Source: JAENVU01 sp031430375 (GTDB lineage: Bacteria; Actinomycetota; Acidimicrobiia; IMCC26256; JAENVU01). Taken from it: 64,000 bases of DNA. The notes beneath the pieces were generated by a model. It did not search any database and had not been told where the DNA came from. It saw only the letters and a program-made list of their open reading frames with translations. Each line of letters starts with the position of its first letter. Position 1 is the first letter of the stretch. Location: assembly GCA_031430375.1 (NCBI GenBank), contig JANPBJ010000144.1:8474-72473 (forward strand). Reading direction: 5' to 3'. The position numbers were made by a program, and so were the translations under genes. Below, piece by piece: positions 1 to 9,450 of this stretch.

Positions 1-597
1 GCTGTAGAAGTGGTTCGGTACGTCGACCCGACACCCCGGGTACCGGTTCTCCAGCCAGGTCCCGCCCACATCTGCGTTCTTCTCGAATATCACGTACGGC
101 ACACCCGCTTGATCCAGTCGGTGCGCGGTCGCGATGCCCGACATGCCCGCGCCCACGATCGCCACGCGGAACTCGCGGCCCGGCGCGACATCGGCGGCGC
201 GCCAGTCCGGTGCACGCAGGTCCACACCATCGAGCGCGAGCTCTTCGGTCATCAGTTCTACATAGTCGTCTTCGATCGCCCGACCGGCGAAGAACTCCAG
301 CATTCGCCGGAGCGCGGCGGGGTCCGGCGCGCGGGCCGGTACGCACCCCGCGTCGCGGTACCGACCGAGCGCCTCGGCCGCTAGTTGCCGGGCGGTGGCG
401 GCCATCTCGGGCGTGATGCCCGCGGTGGGATCGAACGACTCGGACGCGCTCGGCGCCAGATCGGCCCGCAAAATTGAAAGGTCACCTGTGAGGCCGGCCA
501 CCGCGGCCAAGAGCGGCGGGGTTTCAACCTCCGCGATTGCCGCCAGAATTGCCTCATTGGACTCAGTGATCGCTACCGGTGACGGGTTCAGACGCAT
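1..597 (-). CDS. Baeyer-Villiger-type flavin monooxygenase, N-terminal part
   Basis: Minus-strand gene whose 3' end lies outside the window; 199 codons are present from an ATG at 597. After about 140 residues without a clear motif comes a Rossmann FAD site, VAIVGAGMSG (G149-x-G151-x-x-G154). It is followed by FEKNADVGGTW and RYPGCRVDVP, the arrangement typical of class B flavoprotein (Baeyer-Villiger) monooxygenases. These enzymes use FAD, NADPH and O2 to insert oxygen next to a ketone. The N-terminal extension before the FAD site resembles the longer actinobacterial members. The NADPH site and the BVMO fingerprint would lie in the missing part, so a related N- or S-hydroxylating flavoprotein is not excluded. 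It is followed upstream by a nitroreductase on the same strand, 57 bases away. Confidence 0.85.
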   Translation of the reverse strand, partial: MRLNPSPVAITESNEAILAAIAEVETPPLLAAVAGLTGDLSILRADLAPSASESFDPTAGITPEMAATARQLAAEALGRYRDAGCVPARAPDPAALRRMLEFFAGRAIEDDYVELMTEELALDGVDLRAPDWRAADVAPGREFRVAIVGAGMSGIATAHRLDQAGVPYVIFEKNADVGGTWLENRYPGCRVDVPNHFYS

Positions 598-654
598 AGT
601 AAAACGAGTCTCACACGCGCCGGTCCCGGCGGTCGCCCCGATGAGCCCCGTGAC

Positions 655-1344
655 TCATGAACCAACCACCAACGCCGGGCCGTCCATACGGTCGATGGTC
701 GTGAAGGATTCCACTGGTGCCCGAGTCAAATTCGTGAACGTGCGCGCGGGGTGGCCGAGCGCCACCAACGCGGCCAAAGCATGGCCCGTCGGCGCGCCGA
801 GCAGCTCCAGCGCTTCGGACTCCCGGCGGATCGCCATGGTGGTGATCACCCCGCCGAGATCGTGGTCACGCGCCGCGAGGAGAATGCTCCAGGCGAACGG
901 GTACACCGACGCGGCTCCGGCGAAGGTATACCGCCCCAGGTCCCGGTCGACCGCGGCCAGCGCCCCCAGGTCCACGAGAATCGCGAGAAGAACGGGGACC
1001 CGGTCGAGCTGTTCAGCAAAGCCGTCGGAAGCGGCGCTCTGCTGCACCGCCGCCGCACCTTCGATCGCCGCGGCTTCAACTTCGCGATCCGCCAGCGGCG
1101 ACCACGGCGTGAGTCCGGCTGCGCGTTGGGCCAGGTACTCATACCAACCGTCGAGGTACAGGTCGCGCAGGCCGGCACGAATATCGGGATCCTTTACGAC
1201 GACGACCTGCCAGCCTTGGCGGTTGCCACCGCTCGGCGCGAACCGTGCGGCGTCGAGCACGGCGGCAATCGCCACATCGTCGACCGGCGAATCGGTGAAA
1301 TCACGAATCGCGCCAGTAGTGGTGAGGGCGGAAATCAGTTCCAT
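655..1344 (-). CDS. Nitroreductase-family FMN oxidoreductase
   Basis: A 229-residue protein of the usual nitroreductase length. The N-terminal TTTGAIRDF matches the phosphate-contacting arginine region of the family. APSGGNRQGW (near residue 36) matches the FMN-binding PSGGNxQPW motif, and GGVITTMAIRRE plus the ALVALGHP segment match the C-terminal FMN contacts. Such enzymes are NAD(P)H-dependent flavoproteins that reduce nitro groups, quinones or enones; the true substrate cannot be read from sequence. It lies upstream of the partial flavin monooxygenase on the same strand, so the two may be co-transcribed. Divergent from the NTF2-like gene across a 100-base gap. Confidence 0.85.
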   Translation of the reverse strand: MELISALTTTGAIRDFTDSPVDDVAIAAVLDAARFAPSGGNRQGWQVVVVKDPDIRAGLRDLYLDGWYEYLAQRAAGLTPWSPLADREVEAAAIEGAAAVQQSAASDGFAEQLDRVPVLLAILVDLGALAAVDRDLGRYTFAGAASVYPFAWSILLAARDHDLGGVITTMAIRRESEALELLGAPTGHALAALVALGHPARTFTNLTRAPVESFTTIDRMDGPALVVGS

Positions 1345-1444
1345 CCGCTCACGCTACGACGGGTTGCCCGCCATCAACGGCCTCGGTGACGTCGGCGAGG
1401 CACACAACATGACGGCGCGGCCCGGCCCGTCGTAGCCTCCGCGG

Positions 1445-1861
1445 ATGGATGCAAGCCTGCGAGTTCGACGCGACGCGGTCATCAGAGACCACATGGACTC
1501 AGAGAACCGTTTGGATTTCGAGGCGACGCTCGCCACGTTCGACCATCCTCGGTACGAACTCATCGCCACCGGGCAGGTCTTCGATGGCGCGGAGGACGTC
1601 ATGGGCTATTACATGGCGAGCCGGGCGGCATTCCCCGATCAACGCAACGAGATCCACACGATGCGCCACGCCGACGATGCAGTGATCGTCGAGTTCGATC
1701 TGCTCGGCACGCACTCCGGAGAATTCCTCGGCGTCGCCCCCACCGGCAAGACCTTCCGGGCGCGCATGGCCGCGATCTTCGAGTTCGCGGATGATCGGAT
1801 CGTGTGCGAACGGATCTACTTCGATTCGGGCACGATCTTGCGCCAACTCGGCATCACCTGA
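1445..1861 (+). CDS. NTF2-like / SnoaL-type ester cyclase family protein
   Basis: A 138-residue protein fitting the SnoaL-like polyketide cyclase branch of the NTF2 fold. It has an N-terminal helix, a YELIATGQVFDGAEDVMGYY segment, and the strands FDLLGTHSGEFLGVAPTGKTF and FEFADDRIVCERIYFD near the end. Family members are small conical alpha+beta barrels that act as cyclases, isomerases, dehydratases or non-enzymatic binders; the substrate cannot be predicted. The next gene begins 17 bases after its stop on the same strand, so the two are probably one transcription unit. Confidence 0.75.
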   Translation: MDASLRVRRDAVIRDHMDSENRLDFEATLATFDHPRYELIATGQVFDGAEDVMGYYMASRAAFPDQRNEIHTMRHADDAVIVEFDLLGTHSGEFLGVAPTGKTFRARMAAIFEFADDRIVCERIYFDSGTILRQLGIT

Positions 1862-1878
1862 CGCCGCGCCTTCTCCCT

Positions 1879-4800
1879 ATGGTCACTGCGTCCGCTCAAC
1901 GTCGATCGCTGGCACCGTTCCTACCTCGTCTCACGATCGAGTGGGCTCGGGATCGCAGTGGCCCATCGTGGAAAATGGTGGACGGCTCGCTCCTCTTCGT
2001 GGACATCTCGGGTTTCACCAAGATGTCGGAGCGCCTCGCTCGTCACGGAAACCTCGGCGCGGAGGAAGTGACCGACGCAGTAGAGATCTGCTTCGGCGCG
2101 CTACTGGCGCTTGCGTACACCGCGGGCGGGAGCCTGCTCAAATTCGGTGGGGACGCGCTCCTCATTCTGTTCACGGGCGAGGACCACCCGACCCGCGCCG
2201 CAACCTCGGCGTTGACCATGCACGAACGGCTTCGCCATGTGGGCAAGATCGAGACCAGTGCCGGCCGGGTCACGCTGCGCATGTCGGCTGGTGTGCACAC
2301 CGGGACGTTCGGCTGTTTCCTCGTGGGCGAAACCCACAAGGAGCTGATCCTCGCGGGACCCGACGTGAGCACGGTGACCCAAATGGAGGGCGCAGCCCGC
2401 GCCGGCCAGACCCTCGTGAGTGATGCGACCGCCGCCGCGATCGACGCACGCCTGATCGGCCCGCGTCAGGGCCCGGGTCATCGGCTTCGCCGAGTGGCCG
2501 TCCGCCTCCCCGAAGACCCGGCACCGCGCTCACTGAATGCGGACCAGCTCGACCTCGACGAATACCTCCCGGTCGCGATCCGTCAGCACGTGCTCGCCGG
2601 TGGCGGCGACCCCGAGCACCGTCAGGTGTGCATCGCCTTCTGCCATTTCGATGGGACCGACGAACTGCTGCGTACTGCCGGTCCCGAGGCCGTGGCCATC
2701 GCGCTCGACGGGCTCCTCCGCATTGTGCAACGGGAGGTGGATCGAGCGGGCGTCACCTTCCTCGCCACCGACGTGGACCAGGACGGCGGCAAGATCATCC
2801 TCGCGTCGGGCGTACCCGCGTCGACCGGCCAGGATGTCGACAACCTCCTGGCCGCCGTCCGCCGGATCGCCGATACCGACCTCCCCCTTCCCCTACGGAT
2901 CGGCGTTCATCGCGGTGCCGTGTTCGCGGGTGAGGTGGGACCCACGTATCGACGCACGTTCACGGTGATGGGCGACACCGTGAACCTGACCGCACGGTTG
3001 ATGGCCCGCGCCGCGCCGGGCGAAATCGTGGCCAGCCCCGAGATTCTGAACCGGGCTCGCACCCATTTCGACACCACTCCACTCGAACCGTTCATGGTGA
3101 AAGGCAAGCGGCGGCCGGTTGAGGCATCCACCCTCGGCACAACGCAACGCCGAGAAACGCGGACCGCCGTGGTCCTTCCCCTCGTGGGCCGCGCCGCGGA
3201 GCTCGCCACGTTTCACGAGTACCTCGACGCCGTGCGCCACGGCAAGGGTCGCGCTATCGAACTCGTTGGCCCGGCCGGGATCGGCAAGTCCCGCCTCATC
3301 GAGGAACTCCGCCGCCTCGCGATCGATCTCCCGGTACTCGGCATCGCGTGTGATCCGTATGAAGCAACGAGCCCGTACGCGGCGGTCTGGTGGTTACTCC
3401 ACGATGTGCTCGCCCAGCCCCCTACCGCGGAGAGCGAGGTCGTGGCCGATGCTCTCGCCCAAGCAGTGGCGTGGCACACACCGGAACTTGAACCCTGGCT
3501 TCCGTTCCTGGGCGTGCCGCTCGACCTCGACCTCCCGCCCACGCCGGAAGTTGCGGCGATCGCGCCCGAGTTCGTGCCGGACAAAGTCCGCGAAGTCACG
3601 GCCACCTTCCTCAACGCGGTCCTCCCACCGTCGGTCGTGGTCATCATCGAAGACGCGCACTGGATCGACGACGCATCGAGCCTCGTGCTCGATCAGATCA
3701 TCCGGGCCATCCCCGAGCGACCCGCGTTGGTGTGTCTCACCCGCCGCGTGGATGCCGCCGGATATCACCTGGTTGACCGCAGCCACACCCGGTCGATGCT
3801 CCTCGAACCACTCAGCACCGAAGACGCAACCCGCGCGCTGATCGCCGCGACCGACGACTCCCCACTCCGCGCTGAAGACATTGCCCTTCTCGCCGAGCGC
3901 GCGGCCGGCAATCCCCTCTTCCTCGAGGAGCTGCTCGAAACCCTGCGCCACGGCGGGGACGTTTCTGAGCTCCCCGATTCGGTCGACGCGCTCGTGACCG
4001 CGCAGATCGATCGTCTCCACCCAGAACTGCGAGCGTTGGTACGAGTGGCGTCCGTCCTGGGTCAGAGCTTTTTGCTGGACGAACTGGCTGCGCTCATTAC
4101 CGACGACCTCCCGCCCCCCGACCACGACGTATGGGAAGAACTGAAGGGGATTCTGACCTTCACGGGACCCGGGGCACTGCGGTTTCGCCACGCCCTCGTA
4201 CGCGACGCCGCGTATCACGAGCTGCCGTTCCGACGTCGCCGCGAGCTACACGCGCGGGCCGGTGATGCAATCGCCGGGCCCCTCGGCGACCACCCCGAGT
4301 CCGAAGCCGAACTGCTCTCGCTCCACTACTTCCACGCGCAGCGCTACGACGACGCCTGGCGGTTCGCCCGGGTGGCAGCCGGACGGGCAATCGCGAAATA
4401 CGCGAACATCGAAGCCGCCGAACTGCTCGAACGCGCCATCAATGCGGCGCGTCGTGGCGCTGACGTGGTCGCCCTCGACCTCGCCCAGGCGTGGGACGAG
4501 CTCGGCGAAGCGCGCGAGCGCGCCGGCATCTACGACGCAGCGCTCGTGGCGTTTCGCGCCAGCCGTCGGCTGCACGGTCCCGATCCCGTTGCCGCCGCGC
4601 GAATCCTGCTCAAAGAAGCCTGGATCGCCGAGCGCACCGGGCGAACGTCCGAGGGAGTCCGCGCGGTTCGGCGCGGACTCAAGATCCTTGCGGCCGAGGA
4701 AACGGGCCCGGCGATTCGCGTGCGCGTCCAGCTTCGCGCTTGGTACGCCACGATCCGCCAAGCCCAAGGCCGATCCCAAGAAGCGGTGACCGAATGTCTC

Positions 4801-5688
4801 GCCGTGATCGACACCGCGGTCGCGATCGGTGACCGTCGAACGGAGGCCCAAGCCCGCTCGATGTTGGACTGGGCCCACGTGTCGTTGGGGCAACCCGAAC
4901 TGGCGATCCACTCGGAACGAGCGCTGGAGCTCTATGCCGAGATCGGCGACCTCGCCGGACAGGCCGTAGTGCTCAACAATCTCGGTGGCTTCGCATACTT
5001 CGATGGCCGATGGGACGACGCCGTGGAGCTCTACGAACGCGCCCAAGGACTACGTATCCGCACCGGTAACGCGGTCGATGCCGCACTCGGTGCGTTGAAC
5101 ATCGGCGAGGTCTTGATCGATCAGGGCCGCATCGACGAGGCTCACGATCTCATCACCGACGTGGATCGCGTGTGGCGTGCCGCCGACTACCGCGGGGGCG
5201 CGGCCATGGCTCAGATGCACCTGGCCCGCATTGCCGCAGCACGGGGCCTGCACCACGATGCGCGGGAGCGCTTCGCTCGCGCCCGGGCCGAGCTGCTGGA
5301 CATCGGAGCCGACTCTGATGTCATCGAGGTCGACGTTCGCACGGCCGAGTTTCTTCTCGGCACCGGCGATCCCGAAGGTGCGCTGGAACTGGCAGGCGAG
5401 ACACTTCAGCGTGACCTCGCGCTCGGCGGCGTGGTGGATCACGGTCCGTTGTTACGTATCCGAGCCCAGGCGCTGTTGGCTGCCAACGATGTCGAAGGAG
5501 CCCGCCAGTCGATCACCGGGAGCCTCGAAGAGGCGCGTACCCGCACGACATCGTTCGAAGTTGCGCGGTCGCTCATGGTGCTCGCCGAGGTGGATCTCGC
5601 GTTGGGCGACACCGAAGCGGCCCGGCGTCATCGCGCGGAAGCGACCGAACGCTTGGACCAACTCGGCGTGCTGAGGGTGCGCCAGTAA
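1879..5688 (+). CDS. Adenylate/guanylate cyclase-domain protein with AAA ATPase and TPR repeats
   Basis: The ATG at 1879 is chosen because upstream in-frame codons lie inside the preceding gene; the product is 1269 residues. The N-terminus carries a class III cyclase homology domain: FVDISGFTKMSERL with metal-type Asp42, then LLKFGGDALLILF with Asp92. A second cyclase-like domain (about 245-430) has a diverged first half, CHFDGTDELL, but a good C-terminal half including TVMGDTVNLTARLMA. A STAND-type ATPase follows, with Walker A GPAGIGKS at 464-471 and Walker B VVVIIEDAHWIDD near 586-598. The last 400 residues look like TPR helices (for example VVLNNLGGFAYFDGRWDDAVELYERA). The family is assumed to couple signals to cAMP/cGMP or regulated assembly. 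The degenerate second domain may be regulatory. No DNA-binding HTH was seen at the C-terminus. Confidence 0.85.
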   Translation: MVTASAQRRSLAPFLPRLTIEWARDRSGPSWKMVDGSLLFVDISGFTKMSERLARHGNLGAEEVTDAVEICFGALLALAYTAGGSLLKFGGDALLILFTGEDHPTRAATSALTMHERLRHVGKIETSAGRVTLRMSAGVHTGTFGCFLVGETHKELILAGPDVSTVTQMEGAARAGQTLVSDATAAAIDARLIGPRQGPGHRLRRVAVRLPEDPAPRSLNADQLDLDEYLPVAIRQHVLAGGGDPEHRQVCIAFCHFDGTDELLRTAGPEAVAIALDGLLRIVQREVDRAGVTFLATDVDQDGGKIILASGVPASTGQDVDNLLAAVRRIADTDLPLPLRIGVHRGAVFAGEVGPTYRRTFTVMGDTVNLTARLMARAAPGEIVASPEILNRARTHFDTTPLEPFMVKGKRRPVEASTLGTTQRRETRTAVVLPLVGRAAELATFHEYLDAVRHGKGRAIELVGPAGIGKSRLIEELRRLAIDLPVLGIACDPYEATSPYAAVWWLLHDVLAQPPTAESEVVADALAQAVAWHTPELEPWLPFLGVPLDLDLPPTPEVAAIAPEFVPDKVREVTATFLNAVLPPSVVVIIEDAHWIDDASSLVLDQIIRAIPERPALVCLTRRVDAAGYHLVDRSHTRSMLLEPLSTEDATRALIAATDDSPLRAEDIALLAERAAGNPLFLEELLETLRHGGDVSELPDSVDALVTAQIDRLHPELRALVRVASVLGQSFLLDELAALITDDLPPPDHDVWEELKGILTFTGPGALRFRHALVRDAAYHELPFRRRRELHARAGDAIAGPLGDHPESEAELLSLHYFHAQRYDDAWRFARVAAGRAIAKYANIEAAELLERAINAARRGADVVALDLAQAWDELGEARERAGIYDAALVAFRASRRLHGPDPVAAARILLKEAWIAERTGRTSEGVRAVRRGLKILAAEETGPAIRVRVQLRAWYATIRQAQGRSQEAVTECLAVIDTAVAIGDRRTEAQARSMLDWAHVSLGQPELAIHSERALELYAEIGDLAGQAVVLNNLGGFAYFDGRWDDAVELYERAQGLRIRTGNAVDAALGALNIGEVLIDQGRIDEAHDLITDVDRVWRAADYRGGAAMAQMHLARIAAARGLHHDARERFARARAELLDIGADSDVIEVDVRTAEFLLGTGDPEGALELAGETLQRDLALGGVVDHGPLLRIRAQALLAANDVEGARQSITGSLEEARTRTTSFEVARSLMVLAEVDLALGDTEAARRHRAEATERLDQLGVLRVRQ

Positions 5689-5754
5689 GCAGCGAGTTTG
5701 TCCATATTCCACCAACCCAGCGGTACGTCCAGCGGTGGACGGAACCACTGTGCC

Positions 5755-6237
5755 TCAGTCGAAGTTGGTGTTGAGCAGCGGGGCGGTACACAGCTCGATC
5801 TGGAGTCCATCGGGGTCTCGCACGTAGACCGAGTTCTCTACACCGAGGTCTGGACCTCGGTACTCGACCCCGGCCGCTGAGAGCCGCACTTTGAGCGCGA
5901 CGAACTCCGCCGGCGCCATCGAGATCGCAACGTGTTGAACACCGCCCAGCGTCTCGTGGAACTCAGGATGCTCGAAGCCCGGAAAGTCGAAGAACGCGAG
6001 GAGATTGCCGTTGCCGATGTCGAAGAAGAGATGTGCGCTCGACGGGTAGTCGCGGTTCTCGAAGATCTCCACCACGGGAAACCCGAGCAGGTCTTGGTAG
6101 AACGCGATCGTCGCCAGCACGTCCGAGCAGATAAACGCCGCATGATGCACGCCCCGACCGGTACTCGCCGGGCGATCCGAGACCGCCATCACAAGATGGT
6201 CCCAAGCTTCGGCGCGGGTGGCGTAGTCGTCAGGCAT
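5755..6237 (-). CDS. VOC-superfamily (glyoxalase/extradiol dioxygenase-like) protein
   Basis: About 160 residues from the ATG at 6237; an in-frame start 36 bases further upstream adds residues with no family similarity. It shows one VOC module pair: GVHHAAFICSDVLATIAFYQDLLGF in the first half, and VQHVAISM plus YVRDPDGLQIELC in the second. The paired His and Glu (first HH, later H, and QIEL) fit metal ligands of the vicinal-oxygen-chelate fold. Proteins of this type include glyoxalase I, fosfomycin-type transferases and ring-cleavage dioxygenases; substrate unknown. It converges with the cyclase/ATPase gene and diverges from an acyl-CoA synthetase. Confidence 0.75.
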   Translation of the reverse strand: MPDDYATRAEAWDHLVMAVSDRPASTGRGVHHAAFICSDVLATIAFYQDLLGFPVVEIFENRDYPSSAHLFFDIGNGNLLAFFDFPGFEHPEFHETLGGVQHVAISMAPAEFVALKVRLSAAGVEYRGPDLGVENSVYVRDPDGLQIELCTAPLLNTNFD

Positions 6238-6335
6238 CGCGGAGAACAATACTTCGACCCCGGACTGCCACACCCGGCGAAACCGACACCGGGCGACACC
6301 TTGGGAAACCGCGGTGCGCCAGTAGCGTGGCCCGA

Positions 6336-7907
6336 ATGGCCGGATGGAACTTTGCCCACGTGTGGGATGCGATCGCCGACGCGGCGCCGGGCCGGGTAGC
6401 CATCGTGTGTGGAACGGCCGAACGAACCTTCGGGGAGTTTGAAGATCGAGCGGCCCGGCTTGCCGGACACTTGGCCGCGCTCGGGGTGGGCTCCGGCGAC
6501 AAGGTCGCGATCGACCTCGTGAACCGACCCGAATACCTCGAGACGTTCTACGCGGCCTTGAAGCTCGGCGCGATCCCGGTGAACGTCAACTTTCGGTACG
6601 GCGTTGAAGAGACTCGTTACTTGCTGGCCGACTCGCAAGCACGAGTGGTGATCACGGAGACCCAGTTCCTCGCCACGGTGAAGGATGCAGTTCGTCAACT
6701 GCCCACATCACCCGCGGTCATCGAACTCGGCGCCGGGTATGACACGGCAGTGAGCGGCGCCCGATTGGAGAGCAACCGCACTCCCGATGGTGACGATCTG
6801 ATCTTCCTCTACACCGGGGGCACGACCGGCATGCCCAAGGGTGTGATGTGGCGCAACGACGACCTCTACGCCGCCCTCTGGCAGATGGGTCGGCCGGGTA
6901 CCGAACCGCCGGATCCGTTGGCGACAATCCATGCTGGCAAACGCGCCGGCACCACGCTTCCCGCGTGTCCTCTCATGCATGGTACGGGCCTGTTCATCAC
7001 CCTCTCGACTCTCGCGGGCGGCGGCACCGTCGTCCTCATCGACGAGATGGGTTTGGACGCTCACCGAATCTGGGACGAGATCGACCATCACCAGGTCGCA
7101 GTCTTGACCATCGTGGGCGATGTCTTCGCTCGCCCGCTCTTGCTCGCGCTCGATGCCGGCCGCAGCCGCTGGTCGCTCGAGTCGTTGCGCGCCATCACGT
7201 CGAGTGGCGTCACGTGGAGCCCCGACGTGAAGCGCGCGCTGCTCACCCATCTCCCCACCATCACCCTGCTCGACTCACTCGGCGCTTCCGAAGGGTTGAT
7301 GTCGCGGTCCTCGGCGCGCGCCGAGGACCGCGAAATCGCCCCGGCGCGCTTCGCCGTGAACAAGCGTGTCCAGGTCCTCACCGACGATGGGCGCGAAGTG
7401 GTACCCGGAAGCGAAGAAGTGGGGATGGTGGGCGTCGGCGGGCGTATACCGCTCGGCTACTTCAACGATCCCGAGAAGACGGCCAAGACCTTCCGCGTCG
7501 TGAACGGCACGCGGTATTCGATCCCGGGCGACTACGCAACGGTCGAACCCGACGGCACCATTCGGCTCCTCGGCCGCGGCTCGGCCACGGTCAACACCGG
7601 CGGCGAGAAGGTGTACCCCGAAGAAGTCGAGCTCACGCTGCGCGAACACGCGGCGGTCGACGATTGCGTGGTCGTTGGCATCCCCGACGTTCGATTTGGT
7701 GAGATGGTGGTGGCCATGGTGGTCGCGAGCGCGCCGGTCGACGAAGATGCACTGCGCGCCCACTGCAAGACCCGCGGCCTGTCGGGCTACAAGATCCCCA
7801 AGCGGATCGTGCTGCTTTCAGACATGCACCGCGCGCCGAATGGCAAGGCCGACTACAAGCTGTTGCGTGGCCTGGCTGCCACCGAACTAGGAGTGACACT
7901 CTCATGA
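6336..7907 (+). CDS. Acyl-CoA synthetase (AMP-forming, FadD-like)
   Basis: ANL-superfamily adenylate-forming ligase of 523 residues. The ATG at 6336 is preferred over GTG 6327 because MAGWNF aligns with the start MTDWNF of the paralogue at 40687. The P-loop-like A3 motif YTGGTTGMPKGV is at about 159. Later come GDYATVEPDGTIRLLGRG (A7/A8 hinge), NTGGEKVYPEEVE and the catalytic-lysine region PNGKADYKLL near the C-terminus. It should activate a carboxylic acid to acyl-AMP and then acyl-CoA; the chain type is unknown. A NYN-nuclease gene starts 37 bases downstream, so a shared transcript is possible. Together with the CaiB-type transferase it suggests organic-acid catabolism. Confidence 0.88.
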   Translation: MAGWNFAHVWDAIADAAPGRVAIVCGTAERTFGEFEDRAARLAGHLAALGVGSGDKVAIDLVNRPEYLETFYAALKLGAIPVNVNFRYGVEETRYLLADSQARVVITETQFLATVKDAVRQLPTSPAVIELGAGYDTAVSGARLESNRTPDGDDLIFLYTGGTTGMPKGVMWRNDDLYAALWQMGRPGTEPPDPLATIHAGKRAGTTLPACPLMHGTGLFITLSTLAGGGTVVLIDEMGLDAHRIWDEIDHHQVAVLTIVGDVFARPLLLALDAGRSRWSLESLRAITSSGVTWSPDVKRALLTHLPTITLLDSLGASEGLMSRSSARAEDREIAPARFAVNKRVQVLTDDGREVVPGSEEVGMVGVGGRIPLGYFNDPEKTAKTFRVVNGTRYSIPGDYATVEPDGTIRLLGRGSATVNTGGEKVYPEEVELTLREHAAVDDCVVVGIPDVRFGEMVVAMVVASAPVDEDALRAHCKTRGLSGYKIPKRIVLLSDMHRAPNGKADYKLLRGLAATELGVTLS

Positions 7908-7944
7908 ACACCCACCGAATCAATTCCCGCAAGGACGCTTGAAC

Positions 7945-9450
7945 ATGGCAGATCATTTTGTGATCGATGGTTCCAACCTCGCGACCGAAGGCCGCACCGA
8001 GCCCAGCCTGGCGCAACTCCGGGATTCGGTTGCTGCCTTTCGCGGCGAACATCCGGGCGCGATGGTGACCGTGGTCGTCGACGCGAGTTTCGAGCATCGG
8101 ATCGACCCCGCCGAACGGGTGGCGTTCTCGAAACTCGAAATCGCCAACGAGGTCGTGTCACCGCCGGCCGGAGCGGTCGGGCGCGGCGATGGTTTCCTGC
8201 TGCAAATCGCGAACCGCACGAGCGCGACCGTGGTGTCGAACGACTCCTTTCAAGAGTTTCACGCTGAGTACGACTGGCTGTTCGAGCCGGGTCGGTTGAT
8301 CGGCGGCAAGCCCGTACCGGCGGTTGGCTGGATCTTCTCGCTGCGACGGCCCGTGCGCGGCATTGTGAGCCGCAAGACCACACAAAAGGCGAAGAAGGAC
8401 AAAGGTCCCGAAGAGAAAGTCCGCGAAGCGATCGCGGAAGCCACCGCCGACGTGATGACCACGAGCAGCAGCGGTGGTCGGCGGCGCCGGCGAGGCGGTC
8501 GCGGCAGTACGCCCGCGGTCGAAACCGCCGAGCCCGAAGCGGTCAACGAGCCCGCGCCCTTCCTCCAGTTCGTGATCGATCACCGGCTCGGGACCGATGT
8601 TGAGGGTGAGGTAGACGCCTTCTCGTCCCACGGTGCCTTCGTGGTAGTCGACGGCGTGCGCTGCTACGTGCCGATCGCCGCGATGGGCGAGCCCCGACCA
8701 ACCCGCGCGCGTGATGTGCTCACCCGCGGCGAGACCCGCACATTCGTGGTGCAGGCCGTCGACGCGCCACGCCGCGGCATCGAACTCGCACTCCCCGGCT
8801 TCGCGAAGGTGGCAGGCGCGCCAAGCGAGGAAACGGTGCAGGCTGAAGTCAAGCGCAGCCGCCCGAAGAAGTCGACGGCCGACTACGTGCCGAAGCAGCG
8901 TTCGTCGAAGAAGGGCGCCGCCGCCCATGAGCCAGGCAAGAAGGCCACGGGGAAGAAGGTCACCGGCAAGAAGGACTCTGGGAAGCAGGACGCCAAGACG
9001 TCTGAGAAGGCCGAACCGAGTCTCAAGGCCGCCGCGACCAAGAAGTCGTCGGGTCAGAAGACTCGCGTCGCCAAGAAGACCGCGATCGGCAAGACCCCCG
9101 CGACCAAGCAGCCCGTGACCAAGAAGCCCGCGACCAAGAAGCCCGCGACCAAGAAGCCCGTGACCAAAGCCCCCGCGAAGTCCGCGGCGAAGTCGGTCCG
9201 CGCCAAGAAGTCCATGATCCGCAACACCGAGACCAAGAAATCCCCGGTCGCAAAGACCGCTCCGACCAGGAAGGCGCCCAAGAAGACCGCCGTACCCAAG
9301 ACCACGCCGGCCAAGAAGACCCCGACGCCCAAGACCGTGCCGGCCAAGAAGCCCGTGACCAAGACCCCGACGAAGAAATCCGCGGCCAAGAAGCCCGCGA
9401 CCAAGAAGACACCCTCCAAGAGCCCAGTGAAACGGTCACGTACATCATGA
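7945..9450 (+). CDS. NYN (Zc3h12a-like) ribonuclease domain fused to S1-like domain and histone-H1-like tail
   Basis: The ATG at 7945 is preferred over TTG 7939; 501 residues. Residues 1-135 look like a NYN/PIN-type nuclease: FVIDGSN (Asp8), VVVDAS (Asp46) and VVSNDSF (Asn99-Asp100), the acidic pattern of the Zc3h12a-like NYN RNases. A basic linker (140-190, with RRRRRGGRGS) leads to an S1-like beta-barrel at about 212-285: GTDVEGEVDAFSSHGAFVVVDGVRCYVP then GIELALPGF. The last 200 residues are a low-complexity Lys/Pro/Thr/Ala tail with KKPATKK units, like bacterial histone-H1/HU-tail sequences that bind nucleic acid. I infer a nucleoid- or RNA-associated nuclease. The stop overlaps the start of the rhodanese gene (ATGA), so the two are translationally coupled. 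Confidence 0.75.
   Translation: MADHFVIDGSNLATEGRTEPSLAQLRDSVAAFRGEHPGAMVTVVVDASFEHRIDPAERVAFSKLEIANEVVSPPAGAVGRGDGFLLQIANRTSATVVSNDSFQEFHAEYDWLFEPGRLIGGKPVPAVGWIFSLRRPVRGIVSRKTTQKAKKDKGPEEKVREAIAEATADVMTTSSSGGRRRRRGGRGSTPAVETAEPEAVNEPAPFLQFVIDHRLGTDVEGEVDAFSSHGAFVVVDGVRCYVPIAAMGEPRPTRARDVLTRGETRTFVVQAVDAPRRGIELALPGFAKVAGAPSEETVQAEVKRSRPKKSTADYVPKQRSSKKGAAAHEPGKKATGKKVTGKKDSGKQDAKTSEKAEPSLKAAATKKSSGQKTRVAKKTAIGKTPATKQPVTKKPATKKPATKKPVTKAPAKSAAKSVRAKKSMIRNTETKKSPVAKTAPTRKAPKKTAVPKTTPAKKTPTPKTVPAKKPVTKTPTKKSAAKKPATKKTPSKSPVKRSRTS
9106..9165 (+). repeat. 15-bp tandem repeat encoding the KKPxT tail units
   Basis: Four successive 15-base units (AAGAAGCCCGCGACC and near-copies) at 9106-9120, 9121-9135, 9136-9150 and 9151-9165. 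The middle two are identical and the outer two differ at single positions. They encode K-K/Q-P-A/V-T steps of the H1-like tail, and the whole stretch from about 8930 to 9430 is a looser version of the same pattern. Such coding repeats are prone to length change by slippage. Confidence 0.85.
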
